A stretch of DNA of 21,703 nt from Verrucomicrobiota bacterium (GTDB lineage Bacteria > Verrucomicrobiota > Verrucomicrobiia > Chthoniobacterales > JAFAMB01): assembly GCA_019241095.1 (NCBI GenBank), contig JAFAXJ010000034.1:1-21703 (forward strand). Direction: 5' to 3'. Shown here piece after piece: positions 7,299 through 15,304 of this stretch. The notes under the pieces were generated by a model. The model did not search any database. It was not told the DNA's origin and was given only the letters and a program-made list of their open reading frames with translations. The translations under genes and the position numbers were made by a program. How positions within the stretch are numbered: position 1 is the first letter of the stretch; every line of letters begins with the position of its first letter.

Positions 7299-9098
7299 AT
7301 GCCTCGGATCGCGCCAGAAACTATCGAACAGGTTGCTGCGGCCAGCGACATCATTGAAATCATTAATAGCTATTTTCCACTTAAACGTGCTGGGACCGAG
7401 CACCGAGCCCTCTGTCCATTTCACCAGGAAAAAACGCCGTCTTTTTACGTTAATCCCGCAAAACAGAGCTTCTACTGTTTCGGATGCGGTGCAGGCGGGA
7501 CGGTTTTCCAGTTCATAATGCAATACGAGAATGTGGAGTTTGTCGAAGCCGTCAGGCGGTTGGCAAGCAGAGCAAGTATTGCGCTCGTGGAACAAGACCT
7601 CGATTTAGAGGATGAATCCAAACAAAAGAAAAGAAAGCGGCTTCTTCGGTTGCATTTTGAGGCAGCTGCGTGGTTTCACCGGAATCTCTTGCGAACACGA
7701 GCTGCTGAGCATGCCCGTGAGTATCTGAGAACTCGAGGAATAAACATTGAAACGGCCAAGAAATGGCAACTTGGTTACGCCCCAAATGAATGGACTGCCC
7801 TGACGGACTGGGCCAGGAAAAGCGGCTTTAGCCACGAAGAGCTTGTCGATAGCGGGTTAGTAAAGTTACGCGAAGAAAATGATCGGAATTCGATACCTTA
7901 CGATCGCTTTCGTGATCGGCTCATCTTTCCTATTTCCAACGATATTGGGGAGGTAATCGCTTTCAGTGGAAGAGTTCTGCGGGTTGACTCTGCGGGAGGA
8001 AAGTATGTCAATTCACCGGAAACAGCCCTTTTCACGAAAGGCTCAGTTCTTTATGGCTTGGATAAGGCCAAGCGGGCAATAGCCAAAAGTCAGACGGCGG
8101 TTATTCTGGAAGGCCAGATTGACTTGATAATGGCTTTTGAGGCTGGAATCCAAAATGTGGTTGCGCCTCAGGGGACCGCTTTGACCGAGAGACACGGAAA
8201 CCTTTTGCGGCGATTTGCCGAGCAGGCTATCTTGTTTTTTGATTCGGATTCTGCCGGCCAGAAGGCCGCAGAGCGAGCTTATCAGACTCTACTCTCAGCT
8301 GGGATGCAAGTTCGCGTCGGAGAACTGCCGCCCGGCGATGACCCTGATTCGCTTATTCGATTTTCAGGAATTGATACATTTCGTTCTTTAATTGACAAAG
8401 CCGACGATTTTTTTGAATTCCAGATCCGGCGAAATCTGAATGGGACAGAATCCGCCACTACTGCCGGACGCGTCGCCTTTGCGCGCAAGGTTATTCCGTT
8501 CATTACAGTAATTCCAGATCGAGTTCTCCAGGAAGCCGTGCTAAGTCGGGTGGCAACGCGGTTAACTTTGCCAAGGGAAACCCTGGAAGGAATGGTCCAA
8601 AGGCAGCGCTCAGCTGCAAAGCAGTCCGCGGCAGTTTCACCTTCTGCGGTGAATGTGCGGCATGATTTCGCGGTGATTTGTAAAGCAGCACTCACTGACC
8701 CTCTCTTTTTGAAAAAAATTCGCACTTATCCGTGGCAGCGCATTTTAGACGGTTTAGAAGGCTCCCAACTGCTAAGGAAAATCCTGGCTTCAGAGCTTGA
8801 ACCTGACCGCCCGCCTAGCTTGGCGAGCTTTTTCTCATGCCTCGAAGAGCCTGAAGCGGCGATTGTTTCTCGAATTTTGGCGAACAAGGAGTTGAATGAA
8901 GCTGTAGGAGAAGAGTTCTGGATCAATTTGTGCACGGCCGAGATTCAACGTCGAAAAAATTGGCTTTTACATATTCAACGTCTTGCGTCCGATGACATCG
9001 TGGCGTACGAGCACACGTCTTCGGAAATCAAAGAAGTCCTTGACCTGGAAACGGCATTCACAGATATTTTGCGACTCTCGTGCCGGCAACGTGTGTAA
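7299..9098 (+). CDS. dnaG: DNA primase DnaG
   Basis: Primase that makes RNA primers at the replication fork together with the replicative helicase. It has 599 residues, a usual length. The CHC2 zinc-binding domain shows C39, H42, C60 and C63 within CPFHQEKTPSFYVNP and FYCFGCGAGG. The catalytic core follows, with YAPNEW, DRLIFPI and FSGRVL. The TOPRIM domain starts near residue 264: ILEGQID keeps the catalytic Glu but has Gln where Tyr is usual (EGYMD in typical proteins). VAPQGTALT and FFDSDSAGQKAAERA supply the metal-binding Asp residues. The C-terminal 170 residues are the less conserved helicase-binding region. The gene starts 26 bases after thiS and is followed, 75 bases on, by rpoD, the conserved dnaG-rpoD order. 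It may be transcribed with thiH-thiS. Confidence 0.97.
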   Translation: MPRIAPETIEQVAAASDIIEIINSYFPLKRAGTEHRALCPFHQEKTPSFYVNPAKQSFYCFGCGAGGTVFQFIMQYENVEFVEAVRRLASRASIALVEQDLDLEDESKQKKRKRLLRLHFEAAAWFHRNLLRTRAAEHAREYLRTRGINIETAKKWQLGYAPNEWTALTDWARKSGFSHEELVDSGLVKLREENDRNSIPYDRFRDRLIFPISNDIGEVIAFSGRVLRVDSAGGKYVNSPETALFTKGSVLYGLDKAKRAIAKSQTAVILEGQIDLIMAFEAGIQNVVAPQGTALTERHGNLLRRFAEQAILFFDSDSAGQKAAERAYQTLLSAGMQVRVGELPPGDDPDSLIRFSGIDTFRSLIDKADDFFEFQIRRNLNGTESATTAGRVAFARKVIPFITVIPDRVLQEAVLSRVATRLTLPRETLEGMVQRQRSAAKQSAAVSPSAVNVRHDFAVICKAALTDPLFLKKIRTYPWQRILDGLEGSQLLRKILASELEPDRPPSLASFFSCLEEPEAAIVSRILANKELNEAVGEEFWINLCTAEIQRRKNWLLHIQRLASDDIVAYEHTSSEIKEVLDLETAFTDILRLSCRQRV

Positions 9099-9173
9099 CG
9101 TCACCCCTTATTTTATCCCTCGTTTTCCGACACCGCTGCCAAGCTCTGGGCTAGAGAGTGGTTGTAGGCAGAT

Positions 9174-10991
9174 ATGGCCAAGCTGACTCCTAAAAATACA
9201 TCAAAATCCCGGAAAAACGGCGCTAAGCTTGGGGAGAAAAAGCAATCCAGATCGGCTCTGAGAACCTCCCCGCGTTCCAAAAAGATGGCGAGTTCGGAGC
9301 AAAGCTCTAAAGGTAATCATGAACTGATCGGTCCGCTATCCACCAATGGTGACGCAGACACGCCGAGGGCGCAGACCGCCGAAGTAGATCCGCAAGAACG
9401 CTTGCGAGAGATGATCAAGCTGGCTCGCGAGCAGGGTTATCTCACTTACGACGACATCAACGAAGCTCTGCCGGATGGGATTACCGATCCAGAGGAGATG
9501 GAGCAAATCATTACCCGTTTGCGTTCGATGGAGGTGGATATCATCGACGCATCGGAAGTTGACCGCTACAAAGACGGCAAAAAAGATGTCGATGAGGAGG
9601 ACGAGGAGAAGGATCAAAAGCTTGATATCCTCGACGACCCTGTCCGCATGTACCTCAAGCAAATGGGCCAAGTTCCATTGCTGACTCGCGAGCAGGAAGT
9701 TGAGATTTCGAAACGGATCGAAGATGCCGAACTGATGGTCCAGAAATTTATTAATCGCTTCGGCTTTACCGCGAGGGCCCACCTGGACTTAGCCCAGAAG
9801 TTGATTGAAGGACGCGAGCGTTTCGATCGCGTCATTCTGGATAAAAAGATCGAGAGCCGGGAGCGGTACATGAAAACGCTTCCCAAACTATGTTCGCAAT
9901 TGGAACGAGCGAATGAAGAGGTGAATGCTCTATATCGCGGGCTTGTCGAGAAGAATGGCGCAAACAAAGAGGACCCGAAAAAAGCAGAGTTTCTCAAAGC
10001 GCATAGCGCTTTGATGAAACTCTATCCGAAGTTCTATTTCAAACAGAAGGTCACTGAAGAATTTGTTCAATTGGCGGACGACTTTCATAAGGTTCAGGCG
10101 AACCTTCAAAACGAGATCGGGAAGGCAGAACAAGCAAGCGCGCGCGACCGCCTTCCAGACTGTCAACGCAGATTGACCGAGCTGGAATGTAAACTGTGGC
10201 AGAAACCGGACGAATTTGTTCGCCAGTACCATGAGTTGAAGAGTTGGCTAAAGCGTGCGCTGCGCGCTAAGACCGAAATGGTAGAAGCCAATCTAAGGTT
10301 GGTTATCTCGATCGCTAAGAAGTATACTAATCGCGGCTTGTCTTTCCTGGACCTGATCCAGGAAGGAAATATGGGCTTGATGAAGGCTGTCGAGAAATTC
10401 GAATATCGACGAGGCTACAAATTTTCCACCTACGCGACATGGTGGATCCGTCAAGCCATCACACGTTCTATAGCTGACCAGGCTCGGACCATTCGTATCC
10501 CGGTCCACATGATCGAGACGATCAATAAGTTGATGCGCGTTCAGAAACAATTGGTCCAGGAGTACGGACGAGAACCTACTCCTGAGGAGGTTGCTGAAGA
10601 GATCGAGTTGCCAGTCGAACGAGTACGAGCGGTGTTAAAAATGGCGCAGCAGCCAATCTCGCTACAATCACCCGTTGGCGATAGCGATGACACAAGTTTC
10701 GGCGATTTCATTGAGGACAAAGGTGCTGAAAACCCGAGTGACATGACCGCGATCGTGCTGTTGCGGGAGAAAATCAAGGATGTGCTCGACACGCTCACTG
10801 AACGAGAACGTCAGGTGTTAGAGCAACGTTTTGGTTTGGTCGATGGTTATAGCAGGACCTTGGAAGAAGTGGGCCGGCAGTTTCGAGTCACCAGAGAACG
10901 AATACGGCAGATCGAGGCGAAAGCGCTTCGAAAGATGCGACACCCGACGCGCATAAGACAACTGGAGGGGTTCTTGGAGGCGGGAGATTAA
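9174..10991 (+). CDS. rpoD: Primary RNA polymerase sigma factor RpoD (sigma-70)
   Basis: Housekeeping sigma factor, 605 residues. The first 60 residues are Lys/Ser-rich and low in complexity. Region 1.1-like sequence ([15 protein letters not shown]) runs to about residue 130, followed by a very acidic segment ([12 protein letters not shown]). Region 1.2 ([26 protein letters not shown]) begins near 152. A long non-conserved insert, about residues 186-355, is charged and helical. Region 2 (about 360-455) includes the -10 recognition helix [15 protein letters not shown], apparently unchanged from other primary sigmas. Region 3 (about 465-520) and region 4 (about 530-602) end with the -35 helix-turn-helix [20 protein letters not shown]. 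The intact DNA-contacting regions make this the primary sigma rather than an alternative one. It follows dnaG in the macromolecular-synthesis arrangement without rpsU. Confidence 0.97.
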   Translation: MAKLTPKNTSKSRKNGAKLGEKKQSRSALRTSPRSKKMASSEQSSKGNHELIGPLSTNGDADTPRAQTAEVDPQERLREMIKLAREQGYLTYDDINEALPDGITDPEEMEQIITRLRSMEVDIIDASEVDRYKDGKKDVDEEDEEKDQKLDILDDPVRMYLKQMGQVPLLTREQEVEISKRIEDAELMVQKFINRFGFTARAHLDLAQKLIEGRERFDRVILDKKIESRERYMKTLPKLCSQLERANEEVNALYRGLVEKNGANKEDPKKAEFLKAHSALMKLYPKFYFKQKVTEEFVQLADDFHKVQANLQNEIGKAEQASARDRLPDCQRRLTELECKLWQKPDEFVRQYHELKSWLKRALRAKTEMVEANLRLVISIAKKYTNRGLSFLDLIQEGNMGLMKAVEKFEYRRGYKFSTYATWWIRQAITRSIADQARTIRIPVHMIETINKLMRVQKQLVQEYGREPTPEEVAEEIELPVERVRAVLKMAQQPISLQSPVGDSDDTSFGDFIEDKGAENPSDMTAIVLLREKIKDVLDTLTERERQVLEQRFGLVDGYSRTLEEVGRQFRVTRERIRQIEAKALRKMRHPTRIRQLEGFLEAGD

Positions 10992-11082
10992 ATACCAATG
11001 CAGTGTCACGGACGCCTGCAAACCTGTTTTCCTGATCTTAAAAGCGAAACTTTGCACAACCTGCGGTGTTCAATTTCACGCG

Positions 11083-11427
11083 ATGAAAGACCCTGAACGC
11101 GATGAACTCTGGGACTTGCTAGGAAGAGCAAAACCTGTGGAACCGCCACCGTTCTTTGCAGCAAAGGTTTTGGCTGTTGTTCGGTTCGGGCAAGACAAAC
11201 GGCGTGCGTTCTGGAACAACTGGGTGAGATTTGGATTACCGGGGGCGATTGCGGGAGCTTTAGCGGTTTTTCTGGCCTTGTTTAGCGTGAGAACTGAGCC
11301 AAAAATCCAGCCTGTGCCAGTCAGTATCACTCAAAGCGAGCCGAATGACCTCGAGTTAATAGCCGACCTGGATTCGGCCCTTTCTTCTGAGGAATCTTCC
11401 GTATGGTTAGATTCTTCACAACATTAG
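11083..11427 (+). CDS. Small single-pass membrane protein, anti-sigma-like layout, function unknown
   Basis: 114 residues, no named family. The cytoplasmic N-terminal part (about residues 1-48) reads DELWDLLGRAKPVEPPPFFAAKVL, a pattern common in short anti-sigma-like or DUF proteins that precede DUF3106 genes. One membrane helix spans about residues 50-68 (LPGAIAGALAVFLALFSV). The outer tail is acidic and Ser-rich. The 3' end overlaps the next gene by 25 bases in another frame, so the pair is probably co-translated. It lies 91 bases downstream of rpoD. No ECF sigma gene sits upstream, so a regulatory role is only a guess from the layout. Confidence 0.7.
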   Translation: MKDPERDELWDLLGRAKPVEPPPFFAAKVLAVVRFGQDKRRAFWNNWVRFGLPGAIAGALAVFLALFSVRTEPKIQPVPVSITQSEPNDLELIADLDSALSSEESSVWLDSSQH

Positions 11428-11909
11428 CGCTGCTTGCGTTGTTCATTGAGCTGAGTCAGGCGCAAAGCACTCCAACTTCCGTAGTGTCCACAACGCCTCT
11501 GGCACAAACGTCAGTGAGCAGCCAGACCACAAGTACACAGAAATTTGACAGTCTTCGCCGGTCCTTTGAACAATTATCCTCTGATCAGCAACAGAAATTT
11601 CTGCAGAATTTCCACAAGTGGCAGGACCTGAGCAATGACGAAAAAGAAGTGTTGCGCGAACGCGAGCGACTGCGAAGACAGAAACAGGAGGCATCGATCG
11701 CCGAGGCCTACCAGAAGTCTGGCTTGCAGTTGAATGAAGAGCAACGAGTGCAATTCCGAAAGCTCTATCTACAAGAACGACGGAAACTTGAGGAACAGCT
11801 CGCCAGGGAAACTCAAGAAAAGCGAGTAGTCGGGAACGCGGCAATCATTGAGCAGCTCAAGAAGGAATTTTCCACCGCCAGACCGGTAGCTAGCTCAACT
11901 ACCCATTAA
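11403..11909 (+). CDS. Secreted helical DUF3106-like protein
   Basis: 168 residues with a Sec signal peptide (hydrophobic core TLALLALFIELSQAQ, cleavage near residue 21). A Ser/Thr-rich linker follows, then a charged helical region. FHKWQDLSNDEKEVLRERERLRRQ resembles DUF3106, and LNEEQRVQFRKLYLQERRKLEEQL resembles the long helices of Spy/CpxP/ZraP-type periplasmic proteins. It probably acts in the periplasm, perhaps as a sensor or chaperone partner of the preceding membrane protein, with which it overlaps by 25 bases. Its stop codon interlocks with the stop of lipA on the opposite strand. Function is not established. Confidence 0.75.
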   Translation: MVRFFTTLALLALFIELSQAQSTPTSVVSTTPLAQTSVSSQTTSTQKFDSLRRSFEQLSSDQQQKFLQNFHKWQDLSNDEKEVLRERERLRRQKQEASIAEAYQKSGLQLNEEQRVQFRKLYLQERRKLEEQLARETQEKRVVGNAAIIEQLKKEFSTARPVASSTTH

Positions 11910-12823
11910 ACTAGAGAATTTTTAACCCCCCCAGCCTCAGAAAAGCCAGCTCTCTTCGGCGAATAGTCGCTGGCGTGATAGGAACTTCGGACTAGCGGTC
12001 CGGCAGCTACATATTCAAAGCCTTTCTGCAGGGCAATCTCTTTATAAAGTTCAAATGCTGCCGGCATGATGTACTCAACAACCGGCAAATGCCTGGGGGT
12101 TGGACGAAGATATTGTCCGAGAGTTAAGACCTGCACTGCGGCGGCACGCAAATCATCCATCGCCTGAAAGACTTCGACTTCACTTTCTCCCAAGCCCAGC
12201 ATTAGGCCACTCTTGGTTACAACTGCTGGGTCGAGCTCCTTCGCTTGCTTGAGAAAGGCAAGAGAAAGCTGATATTTCGCTCGAGATCGAACGAAAGGAG
12301 TGAGCCGTTCGACGGTTTCGAGATTGTGATTGAACACCTCCGGTTTGGCCTGAAGCACACGCTCCAACGATTCTCGTTTTCCATTAAAATCGGGCACTAG
12401 AACCTCGATCACGATACCAGGATTGATCCGACGCGCGGCCTTGATTGTGCTTGCGAAATGATCCGACCCGCCATCGGCCAAATCGTCACGAGCCACGGCT
12501 GTAATGACCACGTGCCGCAGTTTCAAACGCCGTATAGCTTCTGCGACACGCTCTGGTTCTTCTTGATCCAGAGCAAATGGCTTCGCAGTCGTTACCGCGC
12601 AAAACCCGCATGCGCGGGTGCAACGTTCGCCGGCAATCATGAAGGTTGCTGTTCCTTGGCTCCAACATTCCCAACGGTTAGGGCATTGCGCTGATTCGCA
12701 AACCGTATGAAGCTTCAGATCGGAAATCAGGGCTTTTGTCGAAAAGAAAACCGGGTTTGAAGGCAACCGGACTTTGATCCATTCCGGTTTCTTCGCCTGA
12801 TGTAAAACAGCATCGATTTTCAA
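11906..12823 (-). CDS. lipA: Lipoyl synthase LipA
   Basis: Radical SAM enzyme that inserts two sulfur atoms into protein-bound octanoyl groups to make lipoate for 2-oxoacid dehydrogenases and the glycine cleavage system. It has 305 residues, a typical length. Both clusters are present: the auxiliary set C42-C47-C53 (CESAQCPNRWECW) and the radical SAM set C68-C72-C75 (CTRACGFC). Family blocks GTATFMIAG, ITAVARDDLADGGSDHF, EVLVPDF, NHNLETVERL, KSGLMLGLGE, LGQYLRPTPRHLPV and the C-terminal RSSYHA are all visible. The start is a TTG at 12823, the first possible start after an in-frame stop, preceded by AGGG at 11 bases. No lipB is adjacent. It lies downstream of rplM-rpsI on the same strand. Confidence 0.96.
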   Translation of the reverse strand: MKIDAVLHQAKKPEWIKVRLPSNPVFFSTKALISDLKLHTVCESAQCPNRWECWSQGTATFMIAGERCTRACGFCAVTTAKPFALDQEEPERVAEAIRRLKLRHVVITAVARDDLADGGSDHFASTIKAARRINPGIVIEVLVPDFNGKRESLERVLQAKPEVFNHNLETVERLTPFVRSRAKYQLSLAFLKQAKELDPAVVTKSGLMLGLGESEVEVFQAMDDLRAAAVQVLTLGQYLRPTPRHLPVVEYIMPAAFELYKEIALQKGFEYVAAGPLVRSSYHASDYSPKRAGFSEAGGVKNSLV

Positions 12824-12883
12824 GATGCCGAACCCTACGGGCTAAGAATCGAAATTCAAGGACTATAAGACACGCGTCTGGAA

Positions 12884-12904
12884 GCTCGGAGCTTTCCTCC
12901 GAGC
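12884..12904 (-). terminator. Hairpin between rpsI and lipA, possible terminator or attenuator
   Basis: A perfect 8-bp stem (GCTCGGAG with CTCCGAGC) closes a five-base loop, 27 bases after the rpsI stop on the minus strand. No T-run follows, so it may be a partial or Rho-assisted terminator, or an mRNA stabiliser separating ribosomal-protein from lipA expression. A competing shorter hairpin (AAGCT/AGCTT at 12882-12894) overlaps it. Confidence 0.45.
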
Positions 12905-12930
12905 CGGAGGCTGACAGTGTTCCGCCAAGA

Positions 12931-13335
12931 TCAGCGTTTCGAAAACTGGAACCGCTTACGAGCTCCAGGCTGGCCAGGTTTCTTGCGTTCTTTCATTCGA
13001 GGATCGCGAGTCAAAAGACCCTCCTCTTTTAGTGCCGGGCGCAACTCACTATCATAAACCAGTAGCGCACGGGCAATAGCCAATCGCGCCGCTCCGGCCT
13101 GCCCCGTTGGACCGCCTCCGCTCGCCGTAATCTCTACATCGAAAGCTGTGCTTGGACCAGACAGCCTCGTTTTTGCGATCTCGAAACCTTTCAGTACAGC
13201 GAATTGCAGGGACGGGGTGGGAAAATAGTCTTCAAACGGCCTGCCGTTTACCTCGATTTTTCCTGCCCCGGGAGAAAGGCGCACCTGAGCGACTGCTGTT
13301 TTACGACGGCCTGTGGCGGCGAATACCTCTGGCAT
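12931..13335 (-). CDS. rpsI: 30S ribosomal protein S9
   Basis: Small-subunit protein whose C-terminal tail reaches the decoding site. It has 134 residues. It begins EVFAATGRRKTAVAQVRL and has GKIEVNGRPFEDYFP and the Gly-rich GGGPTGQAGAARLAIARAL. It ends in the conserved basic tail of the family, RKKPGQPGARKRFQFSKR, with the terminal Lys-Arg intact. It follows rplM after nine bases, the universal bacterial L13-S9 pair. No Shine-Dalgarno sequence is visible in the A/T-rich gap, suggesting translational coupling to rplM. Confidence 0.97.
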   Translation of the reverse strand: MPEVFAATGRRKTAVAQVRLSPGAGKIEVNGRPFEDYFPTPSLQFAVLKGFEIAKTRLSGPSTAFDVEITASGGGPTGQAGAARLAIARALLVYDSELRPALKEEGLLTRDPRMKERKKPGQPGARKRFQFSKR

Positions 13336-13344
13336 ATAATAAAA

Positions 13345-13770
13345 TTACGGAATCGGGGTAGGCTGTTGAGCTCCATGGGGGTGTTGTTCCCCTCGATAAA
13401 CTTTCAGTTTAGTAAAGACAGATCGGCCAAGTCTGTTGTGCGGGATCATGCCTTTCACGGCATGCTCAACCAGTAACTCCGGCCGCCGCTGGCGACGTCG
13501 AGCAGCACTCTCAGACTTATGTCCGCCAACAAATCCTGAGAAACTCATGAACTCTTTTTGCACCTCTTTCTTGCCGGTCAGGCGAACTTTTTCAGCATTG
13601 ATCACTACCACAAAATCCCCTGTGTCAACGTGAGGCGTAAAGATCGGCTTGTTTTTCCCTCTCAGCAGATTAGCTGCCTTGGCAGCAACGCGGCCCAACG
13701 ATTGGTCTTTGGCATCAATCAGATACCATCTTCGTTGCACATCGCTCGTTTTGGCAGAAAACGTCTTCAT
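13345..13770 (-). CDS. rplM: 50S ribosomal protein L13
   Basis: Early-assembling large-subunit protein, 141 residues, essentially the standard length. Recognisable blocks are [57 protein letters not shown], and [12 protein letters not shown] near the C-terminus. The start is ATG at 13770 with GGTGA upstream at a usable spacing. A strong sigma-70 promoter lies at 13799-13827. It leads the rplM-rpsI operon, possibly extending to lipA. Confidence 0.97.
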   Translation of the reverse strand: MKTFSAKTSDVQRRWYLIDAKDQSLGRVAAKAANLLRGKNKPIFTPHVDTGDFVVVINAEKVRLTGKKEVQKEFMSFSGFVGGHKSESAARRRQRRPELLVEHAVKGMIPHNRLGRSVFTKLKVYRGEQHPHGAQQPTPIP

Positions 13771-13798
13771 GTCGGATCACCGGGAAAAAGAGTTGGGA

Positions 13799-13827
13799 AC
13801 TCTAGGGTTGTCAGATGTTCCTGTCAA
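13799..13827 (-). promoter_or_regulatory. Sigma-70 promoter for rplM-rpsI
   Basis: On the minus strand a perfect -35 (TTGACA, 13822-13827) is followed by a 17-base spacer and TAGAGT (13799-13804) as -10. Transcription would start near 13792, giving a leader of about 20 bases before the rplM ATG. It overlaps the oppositely directed candidate promoter of the photolyase gene. Confidence 0.7.
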
Positions 13828-13836
13828 TCAGATTAT
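13808..13836 (+). promoter_or_regulatory. Candidate sigma-70 promoter for the photolyase gene
   Basis: TTGTCA (13808-13813), a 17-base spacer and GATTAT (13831-13836) on the plus strand. It shares 20 bases with the rplM promoter on the other strand, so polymerase binding at one should exclude the other. The leader to the photolyase ATG would be about 65 bases. Confidence 0.4.
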
Positions 13837-13906
13837 GCCAACTCTCAAGGCTGAATGAAGGTTTTTTCAGGAGCCTCTGATCATCAGCGCTTATCGTACA
13901 GCAAGC

Positions 13907-15304
13907 ATGCGAAAAGTAATTCATTGGTTCCGCCGCGATCTGCGCTTGAACGACAACACTGCCCTCTACAATGCATCGAAAGAGGCTGAGCAGATTATCC
14001 CAGTATATATCCTGTCGACTTGGAAAAGAACGCACCCGTGGACAGGTCCTAATCGGCAGGCATTTTTGTGTGATTGTCTCCGATCGCTTGCAGACGACCT
14101 TCGCAGGGCCGGCGGTCAGCTGATAATCAAAGCTGGTGAACCGGTAACGCAGTTGATGCAATTGATCCAGGAAACCCGCGCCGAAGCGATCTACTTCAAT
14201 CGAAGCTATGATCCTTATGGAAAGGAGATCGAGGCAAAGCTGGCATCAAGCGCCGTCGATTCCGGCGCGAAAACAATCGGATTCAAAGACAACATGGTAT
14301 TTGAACCGGACGAAATCTTAACCGATGAGGGAAAACCTTTTCGGGTTTTTAGCCCTTACGCACGAGCTTGGAATCGAAACGTCCGCCCGCCTGTACTGCC
14401 AGCAACAATCAAGTTCAACACGCCTTCTGGACTCGAAAGTTTGCCTTTGCCGACTCTTGATTTTTGGGAATTGCAAAAGGAGGCGCAAATCGTGCCCGGC
14501 AGTGAGTCAGCAGCTAAAGCGCGTCTCAGGAATTTCCTGAATGCCGCAGCAAAACGTTACCACTCCAAACGGAACTTTCCTGACGGCCAGTCGACATCTC
14601 GCTTATCCCAAGATTTACGACTAGGAACTATTTCCGCGAGACAGATTATAACCGCTTGCGAAGCTGAACTGCTGCTTGGCCATGAAGCGGATTCCAAAAG
14701 TGTTCGTGCTTTTATCAATGAGATAATTTGGCGTGACTTTTACATGCAGATCCTCGCGCACTATCCAAGTGTGCTTGAACGCGATTTCAATGAAGACTTT
14801 GCGGAATTACTTTGGGACCATAATCCGGCTGCTTTTGAAGCTTGGAGGCAAGGGCAAACCGGCTTTCCTATCGTGGACGCCGGCATGCGTGAACTTCAGG
14901 CGACAGGCTTCATGCACAACCGAGTGCGAATGATCGTCGCCATGTTTTTGACAAAAGACCTGCATATACACTGGAAGGAAGGTGAAAAGTACTTCATGCA
15001 AAAATTGGTCGATGGTGATATCGCATCTAATAATGGCGGATGGCAATGGAGCGCAGGAACCGGTGCGGACGCAGCACCTTATTTTCGCATCCAGAATCCT
15101 TGGACTCAGACCAGGAATTATGATCCAGAAGGCGTTTACATCAAAACCTGGCTTCCTGAGCTCAGAGATGTTGATCCGGAAAAGTTTATAGCTCCGCAAG
15201 CCGATCCGCTTACTAAGAATTATCCATCCCCGATGTTAGACCATGCAAAAGAGCGAGAAGTTACTCTTGCCCGATTTACTGCGGCCCGGCGGAGTAAAAC
15301 GTGA
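13907..15304 (+). CDS. phrB: Deoxyribodipyrimidine photolyase (cryptochrome/photolyase family, class I)
   Basis: Flavoenzyme that repairs UV-induced cyclobutane pyrimidine dimers with blue light. It has 465 residues. The N-terminal alpha/beta antenna domain begins VIHWFRRDLRLNDNTAL. The C-terminal FAD domain carries the class I signatures: ARLRNFL and SRLSQDLRLGTIS, INEIIWRDFYMQIL, TGFPIVDAGMRELQATGFMHNRVRM, and NNGGWQW near residue 375 followed by GTGADAAPYFRIQNP. These contain the flavin-contacting residues and Trp residues of the electron-transfer chain. The ATG at 13907 fits the family start exactly. The stop overlaps the next gene's GTG start (GTGA), so a TPR protein is translated from the same message. 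Specificity for CPD rather than (6-4) lesions is inferred from class I similarity. Confidence 0.94.
   Translation: MRKVIHWFRRDLRLNDNTALYNASKEAEQIIPVYILSTWKRTHPWTGPNRQAFLCDCLRSLADDLRRAGGQLIIKAGEPVTQLMQLIQETRAEAIYFNRSYDPYGKEIEAKLASSAVDSGAKTIGFKDNMVFEPDEILTDEGKPFRVFSPYARAWNRNVRPPVLPATIKFNTPSGLESLPLPTLDFWELQKEAQIVPGSESAAKARLRNFLNAAAKRYHSKRNFPDGQSTSRLSQDLRLGTISARQIITACEAELLLGHEADSKSVRAFINEIIWRDFYMQILAHYPSVLERDFNEDFAELLWDHNPAAFEAWRQGQTGFPIVDAGMRELQATGFMHNRVRMIVAMFLTKDLHIHWKEGEKYFMQKLVDGDIASNNGGWQWSAGTGADAAPYFRIQNPWTQTRNYDPEGVYIKTWLPELRDVDPEKFIAPQADPLTKNYPSPMLDHAKEREVTLARFTAARRSKT

Noticed and set aside
8282..8725. 147-codon open frame on the minus strand inside dnaG
   Set aside because: It is fully antisense to a well-conserved primase, has no family resemblance and a Ser/Arg-rich shadow composition.
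9336..10232. Several 100-150-codon minus-strand frames opposite rpoD
   Set aside because: They are shadows of the conserved sigma factor and its charged insert.
11443..11844. 133-codon open frame on the minus strand opposite the DUF3106-like gene
   Set aside because: It is antisense to a gene with a clear signal peptide and helical body; the predicted product has no recognisable features.
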